Of a DNA stretch of 52,451 bases, positions 35,504 to 44,967 are shown piece after piece. The stretch spans positions 1 to 52,451 of the forward strand of contig CALXNS010000094.1 of NCBI GenBank assembly GCA_944389815.1, read 5' to 3'. The position numbers were made by a program, and so were the translations under genes. The stretch's first letter is position 1; each line of letters starts with the position of its first letter. Below the pieces are notes generated by a model. That model searched no databases. It saw only the letters and a list, made by a program, of their open reading frames with translations, and was not told the DNA's origin. This DNA is from an uncultured Victivallis sp. GTDB lineage: Bacteria; Verrucomicrobiota; Lentisphaeria; Victivallales; Victivallaceae.

Positions 35504-38164
35504 GTGAGCGAGGTTGTTTTGCTTTCCAGACGGGGAAAATATCTGATCGTATTGGCGCTGACGGCGTTTTTCGCCGCGCCGCTGCTGCGTGCCGCGACAC
35601 TGGGCAGCTCGAAACTGCAGTTCAGCGACTTGAAACGGATCAATGCGGATACCTGGAACATCGCCGGGAAGAACATCATTGTGAGTGGAAATGTCTATAT
35701 TCCATTCGGCGATCTGGAAATTTTCGCAGACAAAGCGGTGATCAACGTCGAGAACAAGGATATCGAAGTGACCGGAAACATCCAGTTCTACCGCTGGCAG
35801 AGCACCGGCGGCAATGTAACGCCGGCCCGTCTGGCGGAACTGGAGGATACGGCGAATGTGCTGGTATCGGTGACGGGACTTACCGGAAACCTCTGGGGAG
35901 ACAAGACCATCTCGGTCAAGGCGTCGGGATTGACGGACAATCTGAAGGCGCACCGTCTGGTGGGGAATTTGGAATCGGGATATTTTTCCTTCAATGATGT
36001 TCAGCTCAAATTTCAGACGTTCATCTGCAAGGCGAAATCCGGGGAGCGCAAACCCGACGGCATCATTTATGTCCGGGATGCGGAGATCAGTTCCTGCGAG
36101 TATCTGGAAAGCGACAGCAGTCATTATTCGATCAGTTGTTCCGAGGCGCAGTTGACGCCGCACATCACGCAGTTCTACGGGATGGAAAACATCGACACCG
36201 ATCCGGGGGATCATACGGTGCTGTTGACGAATGGATTCTTCCGGGTATACGGGGTGCCGATCCTGTGGCTGCCGGTGTTTTATAAGCCGAAGGATGAATC
36301 TCCCGGGTTGTTCAGCATACAGTACGGCGAAGACAGCGACTGGGGGTATTACCTGTTGATGTCGAAACGGTTTTATTTCCTGGATTATCCGAGTGTCTTT
36401 CTGAATCTGGAAGCGGATATTTACGAGAAGCGTGGTTTCGGATATGGCGGAGAGATTCGCGTTTCCAGCGAGGAGTCCCGGACGCAGATTCTGGTGTACA
36501 GCATGTGGGATCGGGATCCGTTTAAATCCGACGATTATTACAAATACCGGATAGAAGTGCCGCATGGTCGTTACGATTTCCGGATCGCGAATGTAACCCA
36601 CCTTACGCCGCGTTTGGATTTTCGTGGAGTGTTTGAGTATTCAAGCGACCCGTATTTCGTGCGCGACTTCTTTGAACCGCGTTACAATGCCAATCCGAAT
36701 CCGGCGACTTATGCTGCATTGGAGCAGCAGTTCGATCATTTCAGCGCGTCGCTCTATTTCCGGCCGCAGGTGAATAGTTTCTATTCGACGGTGCAGCGTC
36801 TGCCCTCGTTCCGTGTGGATGTGCCGCGGCAGGAGCTCTTCGGGACGAACCTCTATTACCAGGGGGATCTGTCGCTGGATTATTTGAAGATGAACTGGAT
36901 TGAATTCGATGAGAAGCCGAAGCGGTTCTACGAGGACAGCGAGCTCAGGAATTATGAGGCGTTCCGGTTCGACAATACGCATTTCTTCTATTATCCGCTT
37001 CGTTTGTTCGATTTTCTGAGCATCGTGCCGCGGGCGGGGTTCAAGATGACGGCGTATTCGAATTCGAGCAAGGAGAAGGTGACGCCGACCGATTTGCTTT
37101 TGTTATTCAATGCCGCTGATCCGGAGGGGACGACCGCATATCATTTGAGAAATTACGACGATGACGGCGGGTCGCGTTTCCGTTTTGCCGGGGAATTGGG
37201 ATTGGAGGCGTCGACGAAGATTTATAACACGTGGCAGGATGTCCGCAGTTCCTGGCTGGAGCTCGACGGATTGCGGCACGTGATGCGGCCGTATTTGAAT
37301 TACACTTTCATTCCGAAGCCGACGGTCAGCCGGGATTACCTCTATTATTTTGACGAGATCGATCGGATCGATGAACAGAATTTCCTTCGAATCGGGTTGG
37401 ATAATCGTTTGCAGACCCGGAGCGGAAACACGGTTCGGGATTATTTGACGATGGAAAATTACTGGGATCTGCACTTCAATCGCGGCGGAGATGAAGATAA
37501 TCTCAGTCACGTGGGGGATTTCTGCACGATCCTGACGGCAACTCCGTTCAAGGGGGTGACGTTGTCGACGGAGTTTTCGATCGATGCCGGCGGCAACAAT
37601 GGAGATGTGCCCGATACGACCCGCGGAAACGTGAATGTCGGGAAAAAGGGATTGGCGATCGACTGGCTGAATCGTTGGATCATTACGTTATCGTATTCGC
37701 CGATTGATGATGTGAATTTCAATTTTTCGTACAATTACCGGCGTCCGTATGCGTCGCGGAGTGCGTATTCGATGGGATCGACGCTTACGCAGTTTGATGC
37801 GGGGAGCTTTTTCGACAAATATTTTGATGATTACGACGAGACGTTCACCTTCGGGATGAGTTTTCCGCTGACGCCGGATCGTCGAACCTTCGGCGCATAC
37901 AGCATGAGTTATGACGTTCTGGAGGGATATGTCGACACCCATCAGTTCCAGATTCTGCGAAAACTCCACTGCTGGGAGGTTGCGCTCGATCTGATGCTCG
38001 AACAGGAACGTGAAGGCGGTCACGGTCGGCATACGGATATCTCTTATGGATTTTCGATTTATCTGACCGGGATGACCGGGCCGTTGCAGGAAGGACAGAA
38101 CTCCATCCTGAACTCGACCCGCGGAGCGCTCAATAACGACAGCGAAAATGGAGGTTGGCTCTGA
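35504..38164 (+). CDS. lptD: LPS-assembly protein LptD
   Basis: LptD forms, with LptE, the outer-membrane channel that inserts LPS. The 886-residue protein has a signal peptide ending LLRAATLGSS, an N-terminal OstA/LptA-like jelly roll (about 45-170, with SGNVYIPFGDLEIFADKA), then a beta-barrel of many aromatic-rich strands. The start is GTG 35504, with a possible TTG at 35519; neither has a perfect ribosome site. Only a few cysteines are present, so the disulfide arrangement of E. coli LptD is not conserved. The stop overlaps hldD (TGATG). Confidence 0.92.
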   Translation: MSEVVLLSRRGKYLIVLALTAFFAAPLLRAATLGSSKLQFSDLKRINADTWNIAGKNIIVSGNVYIPFGDLEIFADKAVINVENKDIEVTGNIQFYRWQSTGGNVTPARLAELEDTANVLVSVTGLTGNLWGDKTISVKASGLTDNLKAHRLVGNLESGYFSFNDVQLKFQTFICKAKSGERKPDGIIYVRDAEISSCEYLESDSSHYSISCSEAQLTPHITQFYGMENIDTDPGDHTVLLTNGFFRVYGVPILWLPVFYKPKDESPGLFSIQYGEDSDWGYYLLMSKRFYFLDYPSVFLNLEADIYEKRGFGYGGEIRVSSEESRTQILVYSMWDRDPFKSDDYYKYRIEVPHGRYDFRIANVTHLTPRLDFRGVFEYSSDPYFVRDFFEPRYNANPNPATYAALEQQFDHFSASLYFRPQVNSFYSTVQRLPSFRVDVPRQELFGTNLYYQGDLSLDYLKMNWIEFDEKPKRFYEDSELRNYEAFRFDNTHFFYYPLRLFDFLSIVPRAGFKMTAYSNSSKEKVTPTDLLLLFNAADPEGTTAYHLRNYDDDGGSRFRFAGELGLEASTKIYNTWQDVRSSWLELDGLRHVMRPYLNYTFIPKPTVSRDYLYYFDEIDRIDEQNFLRIGLDNRLQTRSGNTVRDYLTMENYWDLHFNRGGDEDNLSHVGDFCTILTATPFKGVTLSTEFSIDAGGNNGDVPDTTRGNVNVGKKGLAIDWLNRWIITLSYSPIDDVNFNFSYNYRRPYASRSAYSMGSTLTQFDAGSFFDKYFDDYDETFTFGMSFPLTPDRRTFGAYSMSYDVLEGYVDTHQFQILRKLHCWEVALDLMLEQEREGGHGRHTDISYGFSIYLTGMTGPLQEGQNSILNSTRGALNNDSENGGWL

Positions 38165-39153
38165 TGTATATTGTAACCGGCGGCGCCGGATTGATCGGCA
38201 GCGGCGTTATCTGGAAATTGAATCGGGAAGGGATCGATGATATTCTGGTGGTCGATCACCTCGGCTTGTCGGATAAATGGAAGAATCTTGCACCGTTGAG
38301 TTTTGCCGACTATATGGAAAAGGAGGTTTTCCGGGAAAAGCTGCGTTCCGGGGCGTTCGACGGGCGGAAGATCGACGGAGTCATTCACATGGGGGCGTGT
38401 TCGGCGACGACGGAGCGGGACGCAAGTTACCTCATCGACAACAATTTCGATTATACGCGGGAACTCGCATTGTTCTGTGAGAAGTTCGACATCCGTTTCC
38501 TTTATGCGTCCAGCTGCGCGACCTACGGCGACGGGCGGCATGGTTATGTGGATGACGAAGGGGCGATCGAGAAACTGCGCCCGATGAATATGTATGGATA
38601 TTCAAAGCAGATGTTCGATCTTTGGGCGCGCAGACGGGGGTTGTTCAGCGCGATCACGGGGTGCAAGTTCTCCAATGTGTACGGCGCGAACGAGCGTCAC
38701 AAGGGGGATATGCGAAGTGTGGTCTGCCGGGCGTATGAACAAATTTCCGCGACCGGCGTCTTGAAGCTCTTCAAATCGTATCGGAAAGAGTATGCCGACG
38801 GCGAACAGATGCGCGATTTTCTCTACATCAAGGACGCCGTCGATATGATCTGGTATCTTTTCCGTCATCCGCACGGGGCGGGGTTGTACAACATCGGCAG
38901 CGGCAGGGCGGAAACCTGGAATGCGCTGGCGCGCGCGGCGTTCGCGGCGCTCGACAAACCGGTGAACATCGAATACATCGACATGCCCGAATCGTTGCGT
39001 GACCGTTACCAGTACTACACGCGTGCGGAGATGGGCAAACTGCGTTCGCTCGGCTGGAGTCGCGAAGCGACTTCGCTTGATGATGCGGTAGGCGATTACA
39101 TTCGCACCTACCGTCTGAACGACTGGTACATGGGCGACGAATGCGCGAAGTGA
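38164..39153 (+). CDS. hldD: ADP-L-glycero-D-manno-heptose 6-epimerase
   Basis: Makes the ADP-L-glycero-D-manno-heptose used in the LPS inner core. The 329-residue SDR protein has TGGAGLIGSGV for NAD(P), FLYASSCATYGD, the catalytic YGYSK, and FSNVYGANERHKGDMRSVV, typical of HldD. The ATG at 38164 overlaps the lptD stop and follows GGAGG by nine bases; an in-frame ATG at 38155 lies inside lptD. The gene order lptD-hldD ties LPS core synthesis to LPS export. Confidence 0.95.
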   Translation: MYIVTGGAGLIGSGVIWKLNREGIDDILVVDHLGLSDKWKNLAPLSFADYMEKEVFREKLRSGAFDGRKIDGVIHMGACSATTERDASYLIDNNFDYTRELALFCEKFDIRFLYASSCATYGDGRHGYVDDEGAIEKLRPMNMYGYSKQMFDLWARRRGLFSAITGCKFSNVYGANERHKGDMRSVVCRAYEQISATGVLKLFKSYRKEYADGEQMRDFLYIKDAVDMIWYLFRHPHGAGLYNIGSGRAETWNALARAAFAALDKPVNIEYIDMPESLRDRYQYYTRAEMGKLRSLGWSREATSLDDAVGDYIRTYRLNDWYMGDECAK

Positions 39154-40373
39154 ATTCCGTCGCCGAACGGGTGATCCAGGAGGCCGCCGAGGCGTTCCGG
39201 TGTATTGACTCCGGCAATTGTGGACTCGATGATTACCTGGATTTCAAATTGAAATTTCCCCGATTGCGTTCCCGGATCGGCAGTTTGCTTTTCGTCTGTT
39301 TCCGACGGCGCAGACAGTTGGAGACGACGCTGGCGGCGATGGTTGCCAAAATGCCGCCGGAGCCGGTGCGGCATCTGCTGCTGGCGGCGATGGGGGAGAT
39401 GTTGTTTCAGGACGGCATTGCGCCGGAATCGTCGGCCAATGTGGCCGTGGAGATTGCGAAGCGGAAATTCAATCGTTCGACCGGGAATTTCGTCAATGCG
39501 GTGCTGCGGCGGCTGCTGCGGGAGAGACCGGCGTTTTCCGACAAATTTGATGAGGTGTTGCCTCCGGAAATTCTGCAGGTGTGGCAGAAACGTTTTTCCG
39601 AAGCGCAATTGCGTGAATTAACCCGGATCTTTCTGTCGAAGGCGCCCTTCACCTTCAGGGCGTCGGGCGGGTTTGAACCGCCACCGGAATTCGATGCGGT
39701 TCCGGTGGAATGCAGTGCACCGTTTCGCTGTTTCCGGACGGAACGCCCCGCGGAAGTGATCGCTTCCGAAGCGTTGCGGCGGGGCGAAATCTACATTCAG
39801 GATCCGGCGGCGACGCTGGCGGTGTCGCTGGCGGATTTCTCCAATGTGAAACGGGCGCTGGACCTTTGTGCCGCTCCCGGCGGGAAATCGCTGATGATTG
39901 CCGAACGGTTGAATCCCGGCGCAACGTTGATCGCGGCGGATCGTTCGGCGCGGCGGCAGGAGTTGACCCGGGAAAATTTTCGGCGTCGGGGGCTGAATTT
40001 TCCGGTTATCGTTGCGGAACCGGAATCGATTGAGGGGATGTTCGATCTGGTGCTGGCGGATGTGCCGTGTTCAAATACCGGAGTGTTTCGCCGCCGTCCG
40101 GATGTGTTATGGCGATTCAATGAGGCCGCATTGAGTGAAGTGGTCGCGCTGCAGAATAAAATCCTGCACGACGCATCGGAACGGGTTGTGCCGGGCGGAC
40201 AGTTGCTTTACAGCACATGCAGCATCGAACCGCAGGAAAATCAGCAGCAGCTTGAACGGTTTCTTGCCGGCCATCCGGCGTTCGAATGCCGCGTTTCCCG
40301 GCAGCTGCTGCCGGATCGGGAACACGACGGCGCCTACGCCGCACTTCTGGTGCGCAAAGCCCAGAGCATTTGA
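39141..40373 (+). CDS. rsmB: 16S rRNA (cytosine-967-C5)-methyltransferase
   Basis: A 410-residue enzyme methylating C967 of 16S rRNA. The N-terminal third is NusB-like (ANVAVEIAKRKFNRSTGNFVN is its core), followed by the RsmB/Nol1 methyltransferase domain: DLCAAPGGKSLMIAE (SAM motif I), ADVPCSNTGVFRRRPD and YSTCSIEPQEN, which carry the two catalytic cysteines. The start overlaps hldD by 13 bp. The 3' end overlaps the convergent glycosyltransferase gene by 40 bp. Confidence 0.93.
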   Translation: MREVNSVAERVIQEAAEAFRCIDSGNCGLDDYLDFKLKFPRLRSRIGSLLFVCFRRRRQLETTLAAMVAKMPPEPVRHLLLAAMGEMLFQDGIAPESSANVAVEIAKRKFNRSTGNFVNAVLRRLLRERPAFSDKFDEVLPPEILQVWQKRFSEAQLRELTRIFLSKAPFTFRASGGFEPPPEFDAVPVECSAPFRCFRTERPAEVIASEALRRGEIYIQDPAATLAVSLADFSNVKRALDLCAAPGGKSLMIAERLNPGATLIAADRSARRQELTRENFRRRGLNFPVIVAEPESIEGMFDLVLADVPCSNTGVFRRRPDVLWRFNEAALSEVVALQNKILHDASERVVPGGQLLYSTCSIEPQENQQQLERFLAGHPAFECRVSRQLLPDREHDGAYAALLVRKAQSI

Positions 40374-41047
40374 AGATATTGCCAGATGACGCGCGCGGAA
40401 AGTTTGCTCTTTCCGTGGAGGCGCGTACCGAACTGAATGCCGTATTCCCGGATCGTGTAATGATGATTCCGGCTGTGCGTGAGCAGGAAAAGCAGTTCCA
40501 GCATGATTTTGAATCCGCGCGGGGCTAATTGATCCCGGACATTTCGGAACGCGTCGCGGCGGATCGCAAAGAAACCCGACATCGGATCCTTGACCTTTAC
40601 TCCGAGAATCAGATGAGCCATCGCCGCGGCGGAACGGCTGATCAGAACCCGGACCGGATTCCAGCGCTCCTTGAAGCCGCCGCCGGGCGCATAGCGCGAT
40701 CCGATGACGAAATCGCATGTCTCCAACGTTTCCAGAACGCCGCGCAGATCTTTGACATCGTGCTGGAGGTCGCCGTCCATGCAGCAGAGAAATTCACCTT
40801 CGGCGACCGAGAATCCCTTGACGATGCTCGGGCTCAAACCGGGGAGGCCGTCGTTGAGGATGGCGCGGACTCCGGGATGGCCTTCGGCGGCGTAGGAATT
40901 GACCGCATCGGCGGTGCCGTCGGGGGAATTTTCATCCGCGACGATGATTTCGTAATTCTGCAACCCGGAAGCGGCGATCCGTTCGATCAGGATCAGAATG
41001 TTTTCACGTTCATTGAGCGTGGGAATGACAATTGAATATTTCACCAT
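40334..41047 (-). CDS. Dolichol-phosphate mannosyltransferase-like family 2 glycosyltransferase
   Basis: A 237-residue GT-A-fold enzyme, probably making polyprenyl-phosphate mannose or another polyprenyl-phosphate sugar. Features: IVIPTLNERENI, ADENSPDGTADAV (donor binding), CMDGDLQHD (metal), GSRYAPGGGFKERWN, and GKSKLSARVIWQYL, the acceptor-side helix. There is no added membrane domain, so it is of the short DPM1 type. The ATG at 41047 lies 19 bases from its predicted transcript start. Product could be used in glycan or LPS modification. Confidence 0.88.
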   Translation of the reverse strand: MVKYSIVIPTLNERENILILIERIAASGLQNYEIIVADENSPDGTADAVNSYAAEGHPGVRAILNDGLPGLSPSIVKGFSVAEGEFLCCMDGDLQHDVKDLRGVLETLETCDFVIGSRYAPGGGFKERWNPVRVLISRSAAAMAHLILGVKVKDPMSGFFAIRRDAFRNVRDQLAPRGFKIMLELLFLLTHSRNHHYTIREYGIQFGTRLHGKSKLSARVIWQYLQMLWALRTRSAA

Positions 41048-41072
41048 GACAGGAGCGACCTCATTTTTTCCT

Positions 41073-41101
41073 ACAATAGCTCCATTTTGCAGATGTTGCA
41101 A
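41073..41101 (-). promoter_or_regulatory. Promoter of the glycosyltransferase gene
   Basis: TTGCAA (41101-41096), 17-bp spacer, TATTGT (41078-41073) on the minus strand, in the 67-bp gap after hrpB. Confidence 0.65.
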
Positions 41102-41114
41102 CCTCACAACGCAA

Positions 41115-43586
41115 TTATTGTCCCATTTTCGCCCGGGTTCGGACGGTGGGCGGCGCCGCCGCCGGATCGTCCGGCCAGAAGTGTTTGGGGTAACGACTTC
41201 GCATCTCCTTCTGCACCAGCGGCCAGTTTCCCCGCCAGAATCCCGGAAGATCCATCGTGATCTGAACCGTCCTTCGGGCAGGGGAAAGGAGTTCGATCCG
41301 CAGCGGGATGCCGCGCCGGCCAACTGCCGGATGGCGCGTGACGCCGTAAAGTTCCTGAATGCGGATTGCCAGCGTCGGTTCGTCGTGGGAGTAATCGATT
41401 TTCACATGGGCGCCAAGTGGCGTAGTGAATGTGTCGGGATAGAGGCGATCGAGTTCGCGCAGCGTCGCGAATCCGGCCGCATCGCGCAGCAATTGCAGCC
41501 AGTCGAGCGCCTGAAGTTCGCGCAGCGTCTTCAACCCGGCAAGATGCGGAGCGAGGAGTTCCGGCAGCCGGGCGCGGAACTCTCCCGGCTGCCAGGAGTC
41601 GAAAAGTTCCGGGTCACGTTTTGCAGCAAAATGCAGTCTCTGAAGGAGTGCAACCGCGTTTTTCGCCTCGGGCGGCGGGAGCGCCACGCCGGTTTCAAAC
41701 GCGGTTTCAAGCAGCAGCTTCGCAGTTGAAACCGGGGGCGGTTCAATCGGGGCGGCGTGAAGCGTCACTGCGCCAAGTTTTTCGAGTCGCCGGGCAATGA
41801 CACGCTCTTTTTCCCGATCGAATTCCAGAACGTCTTCAGTGACGATGCGATCTTGAAAAAATTCGCTCAATTCGGTTTCCGCAAGCGGTGCGGCAAGTTG
41901 AATGGCCGTTTCACGTCCGGGCGTTGCCCCGAGCCGGGCGACGGCGAGAAATTCCGCTCCGCGAAGATCGTCTTCCTCGCGGAGAACGCCGCCTGAGCCG
42001 CAGGCAAATGCGAACCGCGTCCCGTGACGGGAACGGTTCCGCGCGATCCATTCCGGAAACGCGAATGCGATGAGAATCCCGCATGATTCGACGTCGCACG
42101 GGTGGAATTTTACGCCGAACTCCCGAAGCAGTTGATCGCGGATCAAAAGTTGCCTGCGGAAATTCCCCGGAGCGGAACGCATGCGCCGTACCCGGTCGCG
42201 CAGATCCGCTCCGGGAAATGCCCGGAATGCGTCGCGCTCTTCCAGCAGTGCGGCCAGTTCCGCCGCCAGCGGCAGCAGTTGGAGTTCGGTTCCCCGGAGC
42301 AGCATCATGCCGAGACGCGGCGCAACCGGCAGACGCGCCAGCAATCGACCGTTGCGCGTCAGGCGGCCGGATTGATCGAAGGCGCCGAGAGCCGTCAGAA
42401 GTTTCCGGGCGACCGCCAGCTGCGGCGGAGGCGGCGGATCGAGCCACTGGAGTTCGTCGATCGCGGTACCCCATTCGGCGGCGGTCAGCACGAGAGTGGA
42501 CAAGTCGGCACTGAGAATTTCCGGCGGCGTCTGTTCCGGGAGCGGCCGATGTTCGAGTTCATTCCAGAGCCGGTAGACCGCCCCGGGAGCGGTTCGTCCG
42601 GCGCGTCCGGCGCGCTGGGCGGCCGAGGCCTGTGAGATGCGCATCGGCTCCAGAAACGAAATTCCGGCGGCGGGAGCGTATCGCAGACGCCGTTCCCAGC
42701 CGGAATCGATCACGATCCGAATGCCCTCCACGGTGATGCTGCTCTCCGCAACGTTGGTGGCGAGAACGATTTTCCGGATGCCGGGCGGAGCGCATTCCAG
42801 TGCGGCGTCCTGTTCTGCGCCGGAAAGCGAACCGTGCAGCGGCATGATCCGGAATGAAGGTGGCAGTTCCGGAGCCAGCCGTTCGGCACAGGCACGGATT
42901 TCGCCTGTCCCGGGGAGGAACACGAGCATATCTCCCTCCGACTCCTCCCGGAGCGCCCGATGAATGGTCCGGATCACGGCAGGTACGAGATCCCGGAAAT
43001 CCGGCATGTGCTCGCTCCAGTTGAGTTGAACCGGAAACATTTTTCCCGGCGCATCGATGACCGGGACGCCGCCGAGAAATGCGGCAATCGACGTGGCGTC
43101 GAGTGTGGCGGACATCAGCAGAATTTTCAAATCGTCACGCAGATTTCTCCGCGCGTCGAGTGTCAATGCGAGTGCCAGATCGGAGGCGAGATTGCGTTCA
43201 TGAAATTCATCGAAGACGACGGTATTGACCCCTTCCAGCGCCGGATCGTCGGCGATCATGCGCAGGAAAACCCCCTCTGTTACGACGTGAATGCGCATTT
43301 CCTGAGAGGTTCTGGAGTCTCCGCGTACCGTGTATCCGCACAATGTTCCGAGAGGACGGTCAAGAAGTTGCGAAATCCTCCGTGCCGCGGCACGGGTGGC
43401 AACCCGGCGCGGTTCAAGGAGAATGATTCTGCCGGGAAATTCGAGCAGCGCCGGCGGAACGACGGTGGTTTTTCCGGCACCGGGCGCGGCGCTGAGCACT
43501 GCGCCGGAGCCGTTGCGCAGAACATCCAGAAGTTGCGGCAACGCTCCGGTGATCGGCAGATCAATTTTGTCCAGTGCGATTTCCAT
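41115..43586 (-). CDS. hrpB: ATP-dependent helicase HrpB
   Basis: A DEAH-box RNA helicase of 823 residues, the normal HrpB length. It has SAAPGAGKTT (Walker A), FDEFHERN (DEFH box), LMSATLDATS, ATNVAESSITVEG and AQRAGRAGR, then the HrpB-specific C-terminal region with LGAHVKIDYS, GIPLRIELLSPARR and LPGFWRGNW. In bacteria its role is poorly defined, with links to RNA processing. The promoter lies so close to the ATG that the mRNA may have no leader. Confidence 0.95.
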   Translation of the reverse strand: MEIALDKIDLPITGALPQLLDVLRNGSGAVLSAAPGAGKTTVVPPALLEFPGRIILLEPRRVATRAAARRISQLLDRPLGTLCGYTVRGDSRTSQEMRIHVVTEGVFLRMIADDPALEGVNTVVFDEFHERNLASDLALALTLDARRNLRDDLKILLMSATLDATSIAAFLGGVPVIDAPGKMFPVQLNWSEHMPDFRDLVPAVIRTIHRALREESEGDMLVFLPGTGEIRACAERLAPELPPSFRIMPLHGSLSGAEQDAALECAPPGIRKIVLATNVAESSITVEGIRIVIDSGWERRLRYAPAAGISFLEPMRISQASAAQRAGRAGRTAPGAVYRLWNELEHRPLPEQTPPEILSADLSTLVLTAAEWGTAIDELQWLDPPPPPQLAVARKLLTALGAFDQSGRLTRNGRLLARLPVAPRLGMMLLRGTELQLLPLAAELAALLEERDAFRAFPGADLRDRVRRMRSAPGNFRRQLLIRDQLLREFGVKFHPCDVESCGILIAFAFPEWIARNRSRHGTRFAFACGSGGVLREEDDLRGAEFLAVARLGATPGRETAIQLAAPLAETELSEFFQDRIVTEDVLEFDREKERVIARRLEKLGAVTLHAAPIEPPPVSTAKLLLETAFETGVALPPPEAKNAVALLQRLHFAAKRDPELFDSWQPGEFRARLPELLAPHLAGLKTLRELQALDWLQLLRDAAGFATLRELDRLYPDTFTTPLGAHVKIDYSHDEPTLAIRIQELYGVTRHPAVGRRGIPLRIELLSPARRTVQITMDLPGFWRGNWPLVQKEMRSRYPKHFWPDDPAAAPPTVRTRAKMGQ

Positions 43587-43591
43587 TTTCT

Positions 43592-43620
43592 AATATATCA
43601 CACGTTTCCCGGACGTGCTA
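43592..43620 (-). promoter_or_regulatory. Promoter of hrpB, predicted leaderless
   Basis: TAGCAC (43620-43615), 17-bp spacer, TATATT (43597-43592) on the minus strand. Only five bases separate the -10 hexamer from the ATG at 43586, so transcription would begin at the A of the start codon or next to it. The -35 is weak. Confidence 0.5.
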
Positions 43621-43682
43621 CCACCGGCGGCGTTTTCCCGCGGCATTTTCCATTCCGCCTTCACACGCTGCGGTGATGGAAG

Positions 43683-43720
43683 AAAAAACGCCTCCGCATT
43701 GAAAAATGCGGAGACGTTTT
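43683..43720 (-). terminator. Terminator of the glycyl radical enzyme operon
   Basis: On the minus strand AAAACG-T-CTCCGCATT pairs with AATGCGGAG-G-CGTTTT (one mismatch), with a 4-base loop, followed by more T. It lies 23 bp after the alcohol dehydrogenase stop. Confidence 0.9.
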
Positions 43721-43742
43721 CCGGTACGGATGGAATGATTTC

Positions 43743-44909
43743 TCAGCGCCAGGAATCCTCCAGAATCCGGATCACATCGGCTCGCGTCAGCGCTACCGGA
43801 TCGAGCTGGAAAAGTCCGCCCATCGTATCGAAGGCGTTATCGGCGATCGCCGGAAGTTCATCGCGCGTCAGATCGTATTCCGAAAGCTTGATCGCATCGA
43901 CATGACAGACGCGCCGCAACTCTGCGAGCGCCTCGACAAGTTCGTTCGGCGAGTCGCCCTTTTTCCCCATCGCCCGGGCGAGGTCGCAGAACCGTTCCGG
44001 CGCTTTGTCGGCGAAGAAACGGAAATACGCGTCCGAAATCGAAATCAACGCCGCCCCGTGCGGCAGATTCGGATGAAACGCCCCCATCGCATGTGCGATC
44101 GAATGTTCCGAAATACAGCACGATGTCGCCTCCACCATACCGGAAAGCGTACTGGCCGTCGCCACATCGGAACGGGCCGCAAGATTGGCGCCGTCGTTGA
44201 CCGCCGTCGGCAGCGACCGCGCGAGCAATGCGATGCTCTTGAGCGCGAACGCATCGCTGATCGGGGTGGCGACGTTCGCAAGATATCCTTCCGCCGCGTG
44301 GAAGAACGCATCAAACCCCTGGAACGCCGTCAAATGCGGCGGAATCGTCAGCATGAGTTCGGGATCGACCACCGACAGCACCGGGAAGGTTTTCGCACAG
44401 CCGAATCCGATTTTCTCCCGCCGTTCCTCGTGGGTGATGACCGACCACTGATCCGCTTCGGTGCCGGTTCCGGCGGTCGTCGTGATTGCCACCACCGGCA
44501 ACGGATCACATTTGAACGGCAACGCCCGGCCGGTGCCGCCGGCGATGTAATCCCAGTAATCGCCCGGATTGGTCGCCATCACCGCAATCGCCTTGGCTGA
44601 ATCGATCGCGCTGCCGCCGCCGAGGCCGAGAATGAAGTCACACTTCTCTCGTTTCGCCAGAGCGGCGCCCTCCATGACGTGCGCTTTGATCGGATTGGGC
44701 AGGATCCGGTCGAAGACGACGCTGTCGCAATGGTTGCGCTTGAGCAATTCGCGGACCTTGTCAAGATAACCGTTGGCACGCATGGATTTACCGGAAGTGA
44801 TGACGATCAATGCCTTCGAGCCGGGAAGTTCGGTTTTCGCCAGATCGGCCAGTTTTCCCGCGCCGAAGAGAATCCGGGTCGGAATGTAGTAGTCAAATGT
44901 TTGCAGCAT
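43743..44909 (-). CDS. Iron-containing alcohol dehydrogenase
   Basis: A 388-residue group III alcohol dehydrogenase. LGLGGGSAIDSAKAIA binds NAD(P), TTTAGTGTEAD follows, and the iron ligands come from FDAFFHAAEGYL and SEHSIAHAMGAFHPNLPHG (Asp and three His). Relatives include lactaldehyde reductase and 1,3-propanediol dehydrogenase. As last gene of the radical enzyme operon it may reduce an aldehyde made by one of those enzymes; that is inference. AAAGGATG lies upstream of the ATG. Confidence 0.93.
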   Translation of the reverse strand: MLQTFDYYIPTRILFGAGKLADLAKTELPGSKALIVITSGKSMRANGYLDKVRELLKRNHCDSVVFDRILPNPIKAHVMEGAALAKREKCDFILGLGGGSAIDSAKAIAVMATNPGDYWDYIAGGTGRALPFKCDPLPVVAITTTAGTGTEADQWSVITHEERREKIGFGCAKTFPVLSVVDPELMLTIPPHLTAFQGFDAFFHAAEGYLANVATPISDAFALKSIALLARSLPTAVNDGANLAARSDVATASTLSGMVEATSCCISEHSIAHAMGAFHPNLPHGAALISISDAYFRFFADKAPERFCDLARAMGKKGDSPNELVEALAELRRVCHVDAIKLSEYDLTRDELPAIADNAFDTMGGLFQLDPVALTRADVIRILEDSWR

Positions 44910-44967
44910 GGTTTCATCCTTTCTTCTGTTGGGTTTGAGAATATTTCTGATGGGTCAACTGGTTGGA

